The notes: a model not told the origin generated them from the sequence alone. Shown: positions 30,784 to 43,974, counted from the stretch's first letter. The stretch: 64,000 bases of DNA from an uncultured Holophagaceae bacterium (GCA_903863195.1 CAIPAY010000182.1:1-64000); one strand, 5' to 3'. Numbers and translations: made by a program.

Positions 30784-31590
30784 ATGGCTTCAATTCTTAA
30801 CAACGTCGCCGCACTTGGCGCCAGCCGTCAGTTGGATATCACCAGTGTCGGCCTGTCCAAGACCATCAAGCGGCTCACCACCGGCAAGCGTGTCAACAGC
30901 GCCCCTGACGACGCCGCAGGGCTCGTCATCAGCAACAAGCTGAACACGGATGTCCGCACCGCCTCGCAGGCCCAGCGCAACGCCAACGATGGGGCGTCCT
31001 GGCTGCAGACCGCCGACGGCGTGCTGGAGGAAGTCACCAACCTGCTGCAGCGGGCGGCAGAGTTGGCCCAGCAGGCCACCAGCGGCACCTCGGGTGCGGA
31101 CTCCAGCACAGGCAAGATTGCCTTGAACGCAGAGTTTCAGAGCATCATCACGACCCTGTCGGACATGCAGTCCAAGACCACCTTCAACGGCGCCAGCATC
31201 TTCGGCGCCGCCGCCATCTCGGTCTCTGTGGGCGGCTACTCGTCCGTGACCCTGACCGTGGGCACCTTCGCCACCCTGGCGGCGGGCACGGATTTCCTGA
31301 CCACGGCGGCCGGCGCCACCACCGCCGCCAATGACGTCAACACCGCCATCAACACCATCGGGGCCATGCGGGGCACCATCGGAGCGAGCAGCCAGCAGCT
31401 CAACAGCCTCGCGAACACCCTGGGCATCGAGGTCCAGAACTGGACCGCCGCCTCCAGCGGAATCACGGATACGAACGTAGGCAGTGAAGTTGTGAACCTC
31501 TCCAAATTCCAGATCCTCAACCAGTCTGGCATCAGCGCGCTAGGCAAGGCCGATCAGTCCGCTCAATCGGTATTGGCCCTCCTCCAGTAG
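30784..31590 (+). CDS. fliC: Flagellin
   Basis: MASILNNVAALGASRQLDITSVGLSKTIKRLTTGKRVNSAPDDAAGLVISNKL N-terminal flagellin D0/D1 and C-terminal VGSEVVNLSKFQILNQSGISALGKADQSAQSVLALLQ. Confidence 0.96.
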   Translation: MASILNNVAALGASRQLDITSVGLSKTIKRLTTGKRVNSAPDDAAGLVISNKLNTDVRTASQAQRNANDGASWLQTADGVLEEVTNLLQRAAELAQQATSGTSGADSSTGKIALNAEFQSIITTLSDMQSKTTFNGASIFGAAAISVSVGGYSSVTLTVGTFATLAAGTDFLTTAAGATTAANDVNTAINTIGAMRGTIGASSQQLNSLANTLGIEVQNWTAASSGITDTNVGSEVVNLSKFQILNQSGISALGKADQSAQSVLALLQ

Positions 31591-31665
31591 AGGGCTGAAC
31601 CGTTCCATACCCAGGGGGGTGGGCACACCCTGCCCTCCTGGTCCTGAAAAAGAAGGAGGGTTGTG

Positions 31666-32043
31666 ATGAGCGATCAAGTCACCCCCACCAGCCCGTTGAC
31701 CATGGCGCCTCCCCCGCCCCCTCCCGTGGCCCCAAAGGCCGCTGCCGCGCCCGCGAAGTCGCCGCCCGGCAGCCCCGCCGAGGCGCCTCCTGCGGCTCCT
31801 ACGCAAGCCAGCCTCGAGGCTGCGGCCGGCGACGTGAAGGCCTTTATATCAAAATCAAACTCAGACCTGGAGTTCCAGGTCGACAAGAGCAGTGGCCGGT
31901 TCTATTTCAGGGTGGTGGACCCCAAGACGAAGGAGGTGATCCTCCAGGTGCCCTCCGAGGAGACCCTGGCGATGGCCCGCAAATTGCGGGAGCTGTCGAG
32001 TTCCAAGGGCGCCGCTGGCGTTCTGGTGGACAAGCAGGGATAG
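31666..32043 (+). CDS. flaG: FlaG family protein
   Basis: SNSDLEFQVDKSSGRFYFRVVDPKTKEVILQVPSEETLAMARKLRELS is FlaG-like; lies between flagellin and fliD. Confidence 0.85.
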   Translation: MSDQVTPTSPLTMAPPPPPPVAPKAAAAPAKSPPGSPAEAPPAAPTQASLEAAAGDVKAFISKSNSDLEFQVDKSSGRFYFRVVDPKTKEVILQVPSEETLAMARKLRELSSSKGAAGVLVDKQG

Positions 32044-32068
32044 GCCCAATCCCGAAAGGGGGTCCAGC

Positions 32069-33808
32069 ATGGCGACATCCGCACTGAGCTTCCAGGGCCT
32101 GGCGACCGGGTTGCAGACCGACACCCTGGTCAATGCCATTATCCAACAGGAAGGACAGCCTCTTCAGCGATTACAGGCGAAGCAGACGACCAACACCTCG
32201 CGGCTGAACGCCATCCAGACGATCCAGACGGGCATGACTGCGCTCTCGACGAGCCTGGCAACCCTGTCCAGCACCAGCTTCGATGCCCGCACCGTGACCA
32301 GCACGGACAGCAATGGCACCTATGTCACCGCCACCGCCACAGCCAGTGCGCCCGGCAGTTATGACCTGCAGGTGACCAAAGTAGCCACCGCCGGCAGGAT
32401 CACGCCCACCATGGTGGGAGGCGCCCCTACCAACCTGGCCGTGGCCGACCCCCTGGCCACGACGATCTTCGATGCGGGCACCGGTGGAACGGGCACGGCC
32501 TCGTTCGCCATCAAGGGCACCGACGGCGTCATCAAGACGCTGACCCTCACCAGTGGCAACAACAACCTCTACGGCCTGCGCGATGCCATCAACGCCCTCG
32601 GGACCGCGGATCCCGCCGTGCCGGGGTCTACGGGGCTGGGTGTCACGGCCACCGTGGTGAACACCGGCAGCGGCACGAACAAGTACGAGCTGGTGCTCAC
32701 AGCCAAGCTCTCCGGCACCGGCACCACCGGCGGTGTCGTCACCATCGCGGACATCTCGAACAACACCGTCGGCGGGGCCGCGGTGAACACCCTCGGTATC
32801 ACCCACGGCACTGTGGACAGCCTCACCACGCCCACCACACTCTCCGGGGGCCTCGGCTCCGGCACCGCTGACGTGGCCCAGGATGCCCTCTTCATGGTCA
32901 ATGGACTCCAGCTCACGCGGCAGTCCAACACAGTGACGGACGCCGTGGATGGCGTCACCTTCACGCTCAAGCAGGGGAACCAGACGACTTCGACGACCCT
33001 CACTGTAGGTCAGGACAAAGGCACGCTGACCAGCGCCCTGCAGGACGTCGTGAGCAAGTTCAACGCTCTGGTGACGAGCTTCAAGAGCGCCTCCGCAACG
33101 GGCGGGGCCCTGGCGAACGATCCCACGGTGCGGAGCCTCATCGCCCAGGTGCGCTCGGCGCTGTCGGGTGCGCCATCAGGGTTGCCGTCTTCCGCGACCT
33201 TCACTTCTGCCGCCGACCTGGGCATGACCACGAACCGGGACGGGTCGCTCAGCCTGAACACCACGATCCTGTCCGCGGCCCTGGACAAGGACCCGGCCGC
33301 GGCCAAGCGCATCTTCGCCTTCTCGGGGCAGTCGTCCAATGGTGCAGTGTCCTTCTATCAGGGCGGCGCCAAGACCACCACCGGTGCCGTGAGCTTCAAC
33401 ATCACCTCCTTCGCGAGCGGGGGTGCTGTCTCGGGCACCTTCACGGTCAACGGGACGGAATACGCCCTCAGCGGGAGCAACGGCACCCTTGGCGGCGCAG
33501 CGGGGACACCCCTCGAAGGCCTGATCCTCTCGGTCAACGGTCTGGGGAGTGGCACCCTGACCTTGAGCCGTGGGGTCGGCCAGGCCGCCCGGGACGTTGT
33601 CTCGAACCTCACGGCCTCGGCGACCGGCAACATCCCGCAGATCATCGCGAGCATCAACGCCCAAAACACCAACCTGACTCAGCAGATCACAGTTGGGCAG
33701 GCGCGGCTCGATCGGCGGAAGGTTGTCCTCCAGAACCAGTTCTCCCAGCTGGAGGCGACCGTAAGCCAGCTGCAGGCCGCGGGCTCCAGCCTGGCCGGCC
33801 TCAGCTGA
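32069..33808 (+). CDS. fliD: Flagellar hook-associated protein 2 (filament cap)
   Basis: ATSALSFQGLATGLQTDTLVNAIIQQEGQPLQRLQAKQTTNTSRLNAIQTIQTGMTALSTSLATL; C-terminal RLDRRKVVLQNQFSQLEATVSQLQAAGSSLAGLS. Confidence 0.95.
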   Translation: MATSALSFQGLATGLQTDTLVNAIIQQEGQPLQRLQAKQTTNTSRLNAIQTIQTGMTALSTSLATLSSTSFDARTVTSTDSNGTYVTATATASAPGSYDLQVTKVATAGRITPTMVGGAPTNLAVADPLATTIFDAGTGGTGTASFAIKGTDGVIKTLTLTSGNNNLYGLRDAINALGTADPAVPGSTGLGVTATVVNTGSGTNKYELVLTAKLSGTGTTGGVVTIADISNNTVGGAAVNTLGITHGTVDSLTTPTTLSGGLGSGTADVAQDALFMVNGLQLTRQSNTVTDAVDGVTFTLKQGNQTTSTTLTVGQDKGTLTSALQDVVSKFNALVTSFKSASATGGALANDPTVRSLIAQVRSALSGAPSGLPSSATFTSAADLGMTTNRDGSLSLNTTILSAALDKDPAAAKRIFAFSGQSSNGAVSFYQGGAKTTTGAVSFNITSFASGGAVSGTFTVNGTEYALSGSNGTLGGAAGTPLEGLILSVNGLGSGTLTLSRGVGQAARDVVSNLTASATGNIPQIIASINAQNTNLTQQITVGQARLDRRKVVLQNQFSQLEATVSQLQAAGSSLAGLS

Positions 33809-33856
33809 TTCTCCAGTTCTCGCCCCGGTGGCCGAAAGAGCCCAAGGAAGGTAGCC

Positions 33857-34282
33857 ATGACCCCCTACGCCAAAGCCAGTGACCAGTACCTCGTCCAGCG
33901 TGTGATGGGAGCCAGCGCAGAGCAGCTGGTGGCCCTGCTGCTCGAAGGGGGGCAGCGGTTCATCGCCCAGGCCACCCACGCCATTGCCCGGAAGGATTAC
34001 GCCGCCAAGGGCCAGGCGATCAACCGGGTCAGCTCGATCCTGGAGGAGCTGACCGTGCACCTTGACCTCGAGGGTGGCGGGGAGCTCGCCCAGAACCTCC
34101 TGCGCCTCTACGATTGGTGGGGTCGTGAGGTCCTGAACGCCAGCTCCCGCCTCGACACCACCCGCCTGGAAGTGGTGTCAAGGCAGATGGGCGATCTGCG
34201 ACAGAGCTGGGAACAGTCTCATCAGCAGCGCATCGGCGTGGCCCGCACCGAGGGCTTCAAGGCGGGAGATCTGGTCGGATGA
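33857..34282 (+). CDS. fliS: Flagellar export chaperone FliS
   Basis: YAKASDQYLVQRVMGASAEQLVALLLEGGQRFIAQATHAIARKDYAAKGQAINRVSSILEELTVHLDLEGGGELAQNLLRLYDW. Confidence 0.93.
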   Translation: MTPYAKASDQYLVQRVMGASAEQLVALLLEGGQRFIAQATHAIARKDYAAKGQAINRVSSILEELTVHLDLEGGGELAQNLLRLYDWWGREVLNASSRLDTTRLEVVSRQMGDLRQSWEQSHQQRIGVARTEGFKAGDLVG

Positions 34283-34578
34283 GCGACGCCGAACTGCTCC
34301 GGGAAATCGAGCGGATGGAGGCCTGGATCCAGGACCCCCCGTCGATGCCCGGGGCCGAAGGCTTGGCCGCATGGAACCAGGCCTTCCAGTCCGCCTTGCG
34401 GGGTGCCGAGCGAGGACCGCGTTGGCCCGAGCTCGTGTCCCGCGCCCACGCCCTGGGAGAGCGGGTGGCTGAATGTACCTCCCTGCTCGCCGCCCAGCGG
34501 GACCAGGTTCACGCAGAGTTGGATGCGCAGGCCCGTGGCGGCAGGGCGTTGAAGGGCTACGGCGCCTCTGTGTGTTGA
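34279..34578 (+). CDS. Small helical protein, positional FliT-like candidate
   Basis: 99 aa, ATGA overlap with fliS stop, helical composition. Assignment by position only. Confidence 0.55.
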   Translation: MSDAELLREIERMEAWIQDPPSMPGAEGLAAWNQAFQSALRGAERGPRWPELVSRAHALGERVAECTSLLAAQRDQVHAELDAQARGGRALKGYGASVC

Positions 34579-35205
<627 letters not shown>

Positions 35206-35433
35206 GGGGAACCTCGGCATCAGATTCATCAAGTGTCGCGCACTGCGGTGTCCCGAACAGCGGAAAAGAATGAGCACTCGGCGAGGCGGTAGCGTCAAAA
35301 AAAATGAAGATTTTTTGTTTTTTGCTGTTGACCTCATCCAGATCGCTGGTTTCATGTTGAATCAGAGGGATATTGGCCAACCATCTTCCGCATAGGGCCA
35401 GCAGTGAGGTATCTGAGATTTGGAGCGTGGTAA

Positions 35434-38243
<2,810 letters not shown>

Positions 38244-38275
38244 GAGCGCCCTGGCTCTCTTCGGAGACACTCCTC

Positions 38276-38578
38276 ATGAACGCCAACTGGCTCCTGAAGT
38301 CCTCCACTCTGTGGGGCGTCCTCGGAGTCTCGGGGCTCCTGTCGCTCATGGCCATGCTCTTCTCCCAGGGGGGCATCCCAGAGCTGAACCGGCGAGAGGC
38401 CGAGCTGGCCACGGCCCGGGCCCGTCTGGTGGAGCTCAACCACCGGAACCGCGAGCTGCTGGACGAGGTTCAGCGGCTCGCGGCGAAGGACCCTGAGCTG
38501 ATGGAGGCGCTGGCCCGTCGGCAGGGTTATGCCCGCAAGGGAGAGACCGTCTACACCTTCCGGAATCGCGAGCGCTAG
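38276..38578 (+). CDS. Septum formation initiator family protein (FtsB/DivIC-like)
   Basis: 100 aa; N-terminal TM then coiled coil ELNRREAELATARARLVELNHRNRELLDEVQRLAAKDPELMEALARRQGYARKGETVYTF. Confidence 0.85.
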   Translation: MNANWLLKSSTLWGVLGVSGLLSLMAMLFSQGGIPELNRREAELATARARLVELNHRNRELLDEVQRLAAKDPELMEALARRQGYARKGETVYTFRNRER

Positions 38579-39383
38579 CTTGGACCTCTGGCTGGCGGCC
38601 GCGTCCGGGAATCGGTTCGGTTACCTCTGGGCAGATGAGGTTAAAGGTTGTATGGGTGAAACCTATGCTCGGGTCCTGTGTCCAAAGGGGACAGGATTCG
38701 GTTTAGATGGCCTTTTTTTGATGCAAACACCCAGAACAGGGCCCTGGAGCCTTGACCACTGGGACACTGATGGATCCAAGTCCTTTTGTTCCAATGGAAG
38801 CAGGGCCGGAATATGTCTTCCAGGGGCTCCCGAGGGTGACCTGATCGAGGCGGTCTCCAACGGCGAGCGCATCCTGCTCCGCCGCGCCGGCGACGAGGTC
38901 GGCATCCGCATGCCTGAGGGTGAGGGCTTGGGATTGCGTGATGTGCCGATGCCGATGGCGCAGCCCGCGGGCTTCGGCTGGATCGGCAATCCGCAGCTGG
39001 TGGTGCGTGTGCCCACGGTGGCCGCGCTCGACCTCGCCGTGTTCGCACCGCCGCTGCGGCACCACGCGGCGATCACCGGCGGCACCAACGTGAGCGTCGT
39101 CGAGGTGCTCGCGCCCGGCGAGGCGAGGATCCGCTCCTGGGAGCGCGGCGTGGAGGGCGAGACCCTCTGCTGCGGCACCGGGTGCGCGGTCGCTGCCGCC
39201 TGGCTGGCGCAGACCGAAGGCACCTCCGCCTGGCGACTCCACACCGCAGGCGGTGACGTGGTGACGGTCACGCTGGAGCTGGACGCCAAGGGCGCCTGGC
39301 GGGAGCTGTGGCTGACGGGCCCCGTCCGCAACCTCGGCGTGGTGCATCCAGATCCCTCACAGCTGCTGCGCTTGCGGGCCTGA
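38529..39383 (+). CDS. dapF: Diaminopimelate epimerase (divergent)
   Basis: Both active-site Cys regions recognisable: DTDGSKSFCSNGSRAG and SWERGVEGETLCCGTGCAVAAAW; GNPQLVVRV and GGTNVSVVEV. Start uncertain: ATG 38529 inside ftsB or TTG 38580. Confidence 0.82.
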   Translation: MPARERPSTPSGIASASLDLWLAAASGNRFGYLWADEVKGCMGETYARVLCPKGTGFGLDGLFLMQTPRTGPWSLDHWDTDGSKSFCSNGSRAGICLPGAPEGDLIEAVSNGERILLRRAGDEVGIRMPEGEGLGLRDVPMPMAQPAGFGWIGNPQLVVRVPTVAALDLAVFAPPLRHHAAITGGTNVSVVEVLAPGEARIRSWERGVEGETLCCGTGCAVAAAWLAQTEGTSAWRLHTAGGDVVTVTLELDAKGAWRELWLTGPVRNLGVVHPDPSQLLRLRA

Positions 39384-39496
39384 CGGGGCGCCCTCTTCGC
39401 CGTGGAACCCGACCTGCTAGACTGGTTGTTCCACACCCGAAGGGATTCCGAGATGCTTGGTTCGACGAGCGCCTGCGCGATGATGAGGGCGGCCTG

Positions 39497-40276
39497 ATGC
39501 GCGCCCGGGTGGTGGCTCTGGCGAACCAGAAGGGCGGCGTGGGCAAGACCACGACGGCCATCAACCTGGCGGCCTCCCTGGCCATGATGGAGAAGATGGT
39601 CCTGCTGGTGGACTTCGATCCTCAGGGCCACAGCACCACGGGCCTGGGCTTCGCCAAGCCGGACCACCGAGCCGGCTCCTACGCCCTTATGAAGGGCGCC
39701 CCGGCGGAGGCGCTGCTCCTCAGCACGGAAGTGCCGATGCTGCAGGTGCTCCCGGCGGGCAAGGATCTCGCGCAGCTGGAGTTCGAGCTCTTCGAGATGC
39801 CCCAGCTCCAGGTGCTTAAGCAGGCCCTCGCGCCGCTCATCCACCGCTTCGACTACATCCTCATCGATCCGCCCCCCAGCCTCGGCATGATCACCCTCAA
39901 CGCCCTCACGGCCTCGGACGAGGTCATCGTGCCCATGCCCTGCGAATTCTTCGCCCTGGATGGCCTGGCGGAGCTGACCGAGACGCTGCGCCGCATCCAG
40001 GCTGGTCCCAACCCCCGGCTCAAGCTCGGCGGCATCCTGCTCACCATGGCGGAGGAGCGCACCAACCTCGGCGCCGCGGTGGCCAGAGAGGTGCGCCACG
40101 CCTTCCCGGGGAAGGTCTTCGAGACCATGATTCCCCGGAACATCCGCCTGGCCGAAGCGCCCAGCCACGGCAAGCCGGTGGCCTTCTACGATCTGCGCTC
40201 GAAGGGCGCTCAGGCCTACCTCGCCCTCGCGAGAGAGTGGGTGGGCCAGGAGACACTGGCCAGGAGGGAAGCTTGA
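39497..40276 (+). CDS. parA: ParA family chromosome-partitioning ATPase
   Basis: MRARVVALANQKGGVGKTTTAINLAASLA, VLLVDFDPQGHSTTGLG, DYILIDPPPSLGMITLNAL. Confidence 0.95.
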   Translation: MRARVVALANQKGGVGKTTTAINLAASLAMMEKMVLLVDFDPQGHSTTGLGFAKPDHRAGSYALMKGAPAEALLLSTEVPMLQVLPAGKDLAQLEFELFEMPQLQVLKQALAPLIHRFDYILIDPPPSLGMITLNALTASDEVIVPMPCEFFALDGLAELTETLRRIQAGPNPRLKLGGILLTMAEERTNLGAAVAREVRHAFPGKVFETMIPRNIRLAEAPSHGKPVAFYDLRSKGAQAYLALAREWVGQETLARREA

Positions 40277-41142
40277 TGATCCCGTTGAAGCGTCCGGCCC
40301 TGGGCCGGGGACTGACCTCGCTCATGAGCCAGATGGCGCCCGAAGACTCCCCCCAGCGGGAGCTGCCGCTCGGCAGCCTGCTGCCCAACCGGGCCCAGCC
40401 CCGCACCAACTTCGACGAGACCGCCCTGGATGAGCTGGCCGAGAGCCTCAAGCAGCACGGCATGGTGCAGCCCATCGTGGTGCGCAAGGTCGGCGAGCAG
40501 TTCGAGATCATCGCCGGCGAGCGCCGCTGGCGCGCGGCCCGCAAGGCGGGTCTCGCCATGGTCCCCGTGGTGATCAAGGAAGTCCCGGATGACCGGCTGC
40601 TGGAGATCGCCCTGGTGGAGAACATCCAGCGCCAGGAGCTGAACCCCATCGAAGAGGCCACAGCCTACTGGCAGCTGGGGGAGCACCTCCGCCTCACCCA
40701 GGAGCAGGTGGCCGACCGGGTCGGCAAGTCCCGCCCCCAGGTGGCCAACACCCTCCGCCTGCTGCGGCTCCCCGCCGAGCTGAAGCAGGATGTGGCGAAG
40801 GGACGGCTCAGCACGGGCCACGCCAAGGTGCTGCTGGGTGTCGCCGACCTGCGGCTCCAGGAGCAGCTGGCCCACGAAGTGGTGGCACAGCAGCTGAGCG
40901 TCCGGGCGCTCGAGGCCCGCATCCAGCACCTCCAGAAGCTGGCCCGCCCCAAGACCCGGAAGCGGCATCCCCAGGACATCTTCATCAAGGCCGCCGCCGA
41001 GGAGCTCACCCAGTCCTGGGGCACGCACATCGAGATCAAGTCCAAGGGCAAGGCCGGCACTCTGGTGATGCACTTCGGCAGCGAGGCCGAGCTCGACCGT
41101 CTCTTCGAGGCGCTCAAGCCTGGTCCGGCCAAGCGCCGCTAG
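40276..41142 (+). CDS. parB: ParB family chromosome-partitioning protein
   Basis: RPALGRGLTSLM, LLPNRAQPRTNFDETALDELAESLKQHGMVQPIVVRK, GERRWRAARKAG, IALVENIQRQELNPIEEA. Confidence 0.96.
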   Translation: MIPLKRPALGRGLTSLMSQMAPEDSPQRELPLGSLLPNRAQPRTNFDETALDELAESLKQHGMVQPIVVRKVGEQFEIIAGERRWRAARKAGLAMVPVVIKEVPDDRLLEIALVENIQRQELNPIEEATAYWQLGEHLRLTQEQVADRVGKSRPQVANTLRLLRLPAELKQDVAKGRLSTGHAKVLLGVADLRLQEQLAHEVVAQQLSVRALEARIQHLQKLARPKTRKRHPQDIFIKAAAEELTQSWGTHIEIKSKGKAGTLVMHFGSEAELDRLFEALKPGPAKRR

Positions 41143-41174
41143 GACCTGTTCCACGTCACCGGTAGGAGTCCGCC

Positions 41175-42029
41175 ATGTCGTCCTGGTTCGTCAAGAAGCG
41201 CCTGCAGAAGACCGCCGTCGAGGAGAAGACCGTCCGGGTCCCCGAGGGCCTCTGGATCAAGTGTGAGGCCTGCAAGGAGCTCATCTACCGCAAGGAGCTG
41301 GTCAACACCCACAACGTCTGCCCCAAGTGCGGGTACCACTTCCGCATCGGTGTGGAGGAGCGCCTCGAGAACCTCATGGATGCCGGCTGGACCGAGCTGT
41401 TCGGGGAGCTGCGCAGCGCCGACCCCCTGGGCTTCGTGGCCATCAAGAGCTACAAGGACCAGCTGAAGAAGCTGGAACAGGACGGCCAGACCGAGGATGC
41501 GGCGATCGTTGTGGAGGGCACCCTCTCGGGCCACCCCGTGGTGACCGCCATCATGAACTTCGACTTCCTGGCGGCCAGCATGGGGAGCGTCGTGGGCGAG
41601 AAGCTGCGCCTGGGTGCCGAGCGGGCCATCGAGAAGCAGTGCGCCTACCTCATCGTCAGCTGCAGCGGCGGCGCCCGCATGCAGGAGGGCACCCTGTCCC
41701 TCATGCAGATGGCCAAGGTGAGCGCGGCCCTGGCCAAGGTCGAGCGGGCGGGCCTGCCCTACCTCAGCATCTTGACCGACCCCACCACGGGGGGCGTCAG
41801 CGCCAGCTACGCCATGCTGGGCGATCTCAACATCGCCGAGCCCAAGGCTCTCATCGGCTTCGCCGGTCCCCGCGTCATCGAGCAGACCATCAAGCAGAGC
41901 CTTCCCGAGGGTTTCCAGCGGTCCGAGTTCCTGCAGGCCCACGGCATGGTGGACAAGGTCGTCAACCGGGACCACCTGAAGGACTTCATCGCCGCCTGCC
42001 TGGCGTGGATGATGCCGTCGACCACCTGA
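41175..42029 (+). CDS. accD: Acetyl-CoA carboxylase carboxyltransferase beta subunit
   Basis: LWIKCEACKELIYRKELVNTHNVCPKCGYHFRIG zinc finger; SCSGGARMQEGTLSLMQMAK, LTDPTTGGVSASYAMLGD. Confidence 0.97.
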   Translation: MSSWFVKKRLQKTAVEEKTVRVPEGLWIKCEACKELIYRKELVNTHNVCPKCGYHFRIGVEERLENLMDAGWTELFGELRSADPLGFVAIKSYKDQLKKLEQDGQTEDAAIVVEGTLSGHPVVTAIMNFDFLAASMGSVVGEKLRLGAERAIEKQCAYLIVSCSGGARMQEGTLSLMQMAKVSAALAKVERAGLPYLSILTDPTTGGVSASYAMLGDLNIAEPKALIGFAGPRVIEQTIKQSLPEGFQRSEFLQAHGMVDKVVNRDHLKDFIAACLAWMMPSTT

Positions 42030-42042
42030 ACAACGGCACCCG

Positions 42043-43272
42043 GTGACCTGCGCGTTCCAGCCCAGCCACATCCCGCGCCTCCAGGAGCGGGGGCACCTCG
42101 GCATCAAGTGCGGGCTGGAGAACATCCGCGCGCTGCTGGGCGGACTCGGCCATCCGGAGGCAGGGTTCCCCGTCATTCTCATCGCCGGGACCAACGGCAA
42201 GGGCAGCACTGGCGCCTTCCTGGCGCACATGCTCAGGTCCGCGGGCCTGGTGGTGGGCTGGACCACCTCGCCCCACCTCACGGAGGTCACTGAGCGCATC
42301 TGGGTGGATGGCCAGCCCATCGGTACGGGCGCCCTCGACCTGCTGCTGGGAGAGGCCTTTGAGACCGAGGTCCGCCTGGGCCTTCAGGCCACCTACTTCG
42401 AGCTCATGATCACGGCGGCCCTGTCGGCGTTCCGCATGACCGGTGTGGAGGTGGCCGTCCTGGAAGTGGGCATGGGCGGCCGCTGGGATGCCACCAACGC
42501 CACGGAGCCCATCCTCACGATCGTCACCACCATCGGTCTCGATCACCAGGAGTACCTGGGGGACACACGAGAGGCCATCGCCCGGGAGAAGCTCTGCACA
42601 GCCCGGGACGGCCGGCCGCTCGTGCTGGGGCCTTCGCTGGATCCGGACTGGATCCGTCCCCTGCTGCCCACCTCGCCCGTGCTGCATCCGGCGCCGCGGC
42701 TCGGTCCCGCCGACATCCGCTGGGACCACTCCCGGGTGGGCGGCAGGCACGTGGCGCTGCCGGGCCTCCACCAGCTGGACAACCTGGCCACGGCCTTCGA
42801 GGCGGTGCGGCAGCTCCAGGCGCTGGGGTTCCCCATCCCCGAGGCGTGCCTCTGGGCCGGAGTGGCGGCCACCCGCTGGCCAGGCCGGCTCTGGAAGGTG
42901 CCCACGCTCTCTGGTGTGTGGATGGACGGCGCCCACAATCCCGAGGGAGCACGCGCCCTGGCGGACCATGCCCTCGCCTGCGGAGTCCGGCCCCACCTCT
43001 TCTTTGGCGCCATGGGCGACAAGGATCTCGTGGGCGTGGCCCGGGAGCTGAAGCGCATGCGGCCCCTGTCGGTCACCTTCATCCAGGGTGACGCGCCCCG
43101 CTACGCCAAGGCGGCCCCGCTGCGGGAGGCCTGGGGGCTGGAGGCGCCGCTGCTAAGCATCCAGGAAGCTGCGGCCCAGCTGCGAGCGTCGTCGGACGCG
43201 CCAAGGCTGGTATCGGGGTCGCTCTACCTGCTGGGGGACCTCCTCCGGGAGCTGGGCATCCCGCCCTTCTAA
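42043..43272 (+). CDS. folC: Folylpolyglutamate synthase / dihydrofolate synthase
   Basis: VILIAGTNGKGSTGAFLAHMLRSAGLVVGWTTSPHLTEVTERIWVDGQPI, LEVGMGGRWDATNA, VWMDGAHNPEGARAL. GTG start. Confidence 0.94.
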   Translation: MTCAFQPSHIPRLQERGHLGIKCGLENIRALLGGLGHPEAGFPVILIAGTNGKGSTGAFLAHMLRSAGLVVGWTTSPHLTEVTERIWVDGQPIGTGALDLLLGEAFETEVRLGLQATYFELMITAALSAFRMTGVEVAVLEVGMGGRWDATNATEPILTIVTTIGLDHQEYLGDTREAIAREKLCTARDGRPLVLGPSLDPDWIRPLLPTSPVLHPAPRLGPADIRWDHSRVGGRHVALPGLHQLDNLATAFEAVRQLQALGFPIPEACLWAGVAATRWPGRLWKVPTLSGVWMDGAHNPEGARALADHALACGVRPHLFFGAMGDKDLVGVARELKRMRPLSVTFIQGDAPRYAKAAPLREAWGLEAPLLSIQEAAAQLRASSDAPRLVSGSLYLLGDLLRELGIPPF

Positions 43273-43305
43273 TGTCCCGGCCGCCGCCCGGCCGATAAGC
43301 CCCCC

Positions 43306-43974
43306 ATGCGGTGCTTCCTGCTCAGCCTCGGTCTTGCCGGCCTCCTCGGAGCCCAGGTGCCCCTCCACATCGTCGCCGTGGAGCGCCGGGGTCCGCCGCC
43401 CTATGAGGTCGCGGACCGGATCTACGGCGTGGAAGGCGAGCACGACCAGGGGCTACGCGTGGGTGAGCGGCTGCTCGTGAAGCGGGCCGGCGCGGCGGTG
43501 ATCCTGGGGCACCTCCGGGTGATCGAGAGCCGCCCCGGCCGCGCCAACGCGCTGTTCGAACCCCTGGAGACGAGCTATCCCATGAAGGGGGACCTGGTCC
43601 TGCGCTCGGAGCTCAGGCTCATGCCCGCAGCGCCAGCCCTGGATCCCGCGCCACTGGTGTCGCTGCCCAAGCCGAAGGCCAGCGCGGAGCCGCCTCCCCG
43701 GGAAGGCCTGCTCTACTTCCTGCCCGGCCGCTCGGACCTCAGCATCGGGGGCGTGCGGAAGCTGGAGGCCTGGGTCGAGTCCTGGGGCGCCGGGGGACGC
43801 TGGGCGCTGCAGGTGCCCACGACCAAGGGGATCAAGCCCGAGCTGCAGAAGCTGCGGGCCGAGTCCCTCCAGGCCGCCCTGCGGGCCCTGGGCATCGAGC
43901 CGGCGGAAGTGGAAACGGGTCCGCGCACCGCGGAGGGTCTCAACCACCCCACCTGGGTCCGCCACTGGGACTGA
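43306..43974 (+). CDS. Secreted protein with OmpA-like C-terminal segment
   Basis: Signal peptide MRCFLLSLGLAGLLGAQV; C-terminal LLYFLPGRSDLSIGGVRKLEAWVESWG...LRAESLQAALRALGIEPAEV resembles OmpA-like peptidoglycan-binding fold. Confidence 0.6.
   Translation: MRCFLLSLGLAGLLGAQVPLHIVAVERRGPPPYEVADRIYGVEGEHDQGLRVGERLLVKRAGAAVILGHLRVIESRPGRANALFEPLETSYPMKGDLVLRSELRLMPAAPALDPAPLVSLPKPKASAEPPPREGLLYFLPGRSDLSIGGVRKLEAWVESWGAGGRWALQVPTTKGIKPELQKLRAESLQAALRALGIEPAEVETGPRTAEGLNHPTWVRHWD

Noticed and set aside
31606-31642. Imperfect stem CCAGGGGGG...CCCTCCTGG between flagellin and flaG
   Set aside because: Mismatched stem with no T-tract. It could be a partial terminator but evidence is too weak for a feature.
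41147-41162. parS-like sequence TGTTCCACGTCACCGG after parB
   Set aside because: Only about 10 of 16 positions match the consensus TGTTTCACGTGAAACA and it is not palindromic. A genome-wide parS scan or ParB ChIP would be needed.
43273-43305. GC-rich dyad CGGCCGCCGCCCGGCCG after folC
   Set aside because: Short and GC-only with no T-tract; expected by chance in DNA of this composition.
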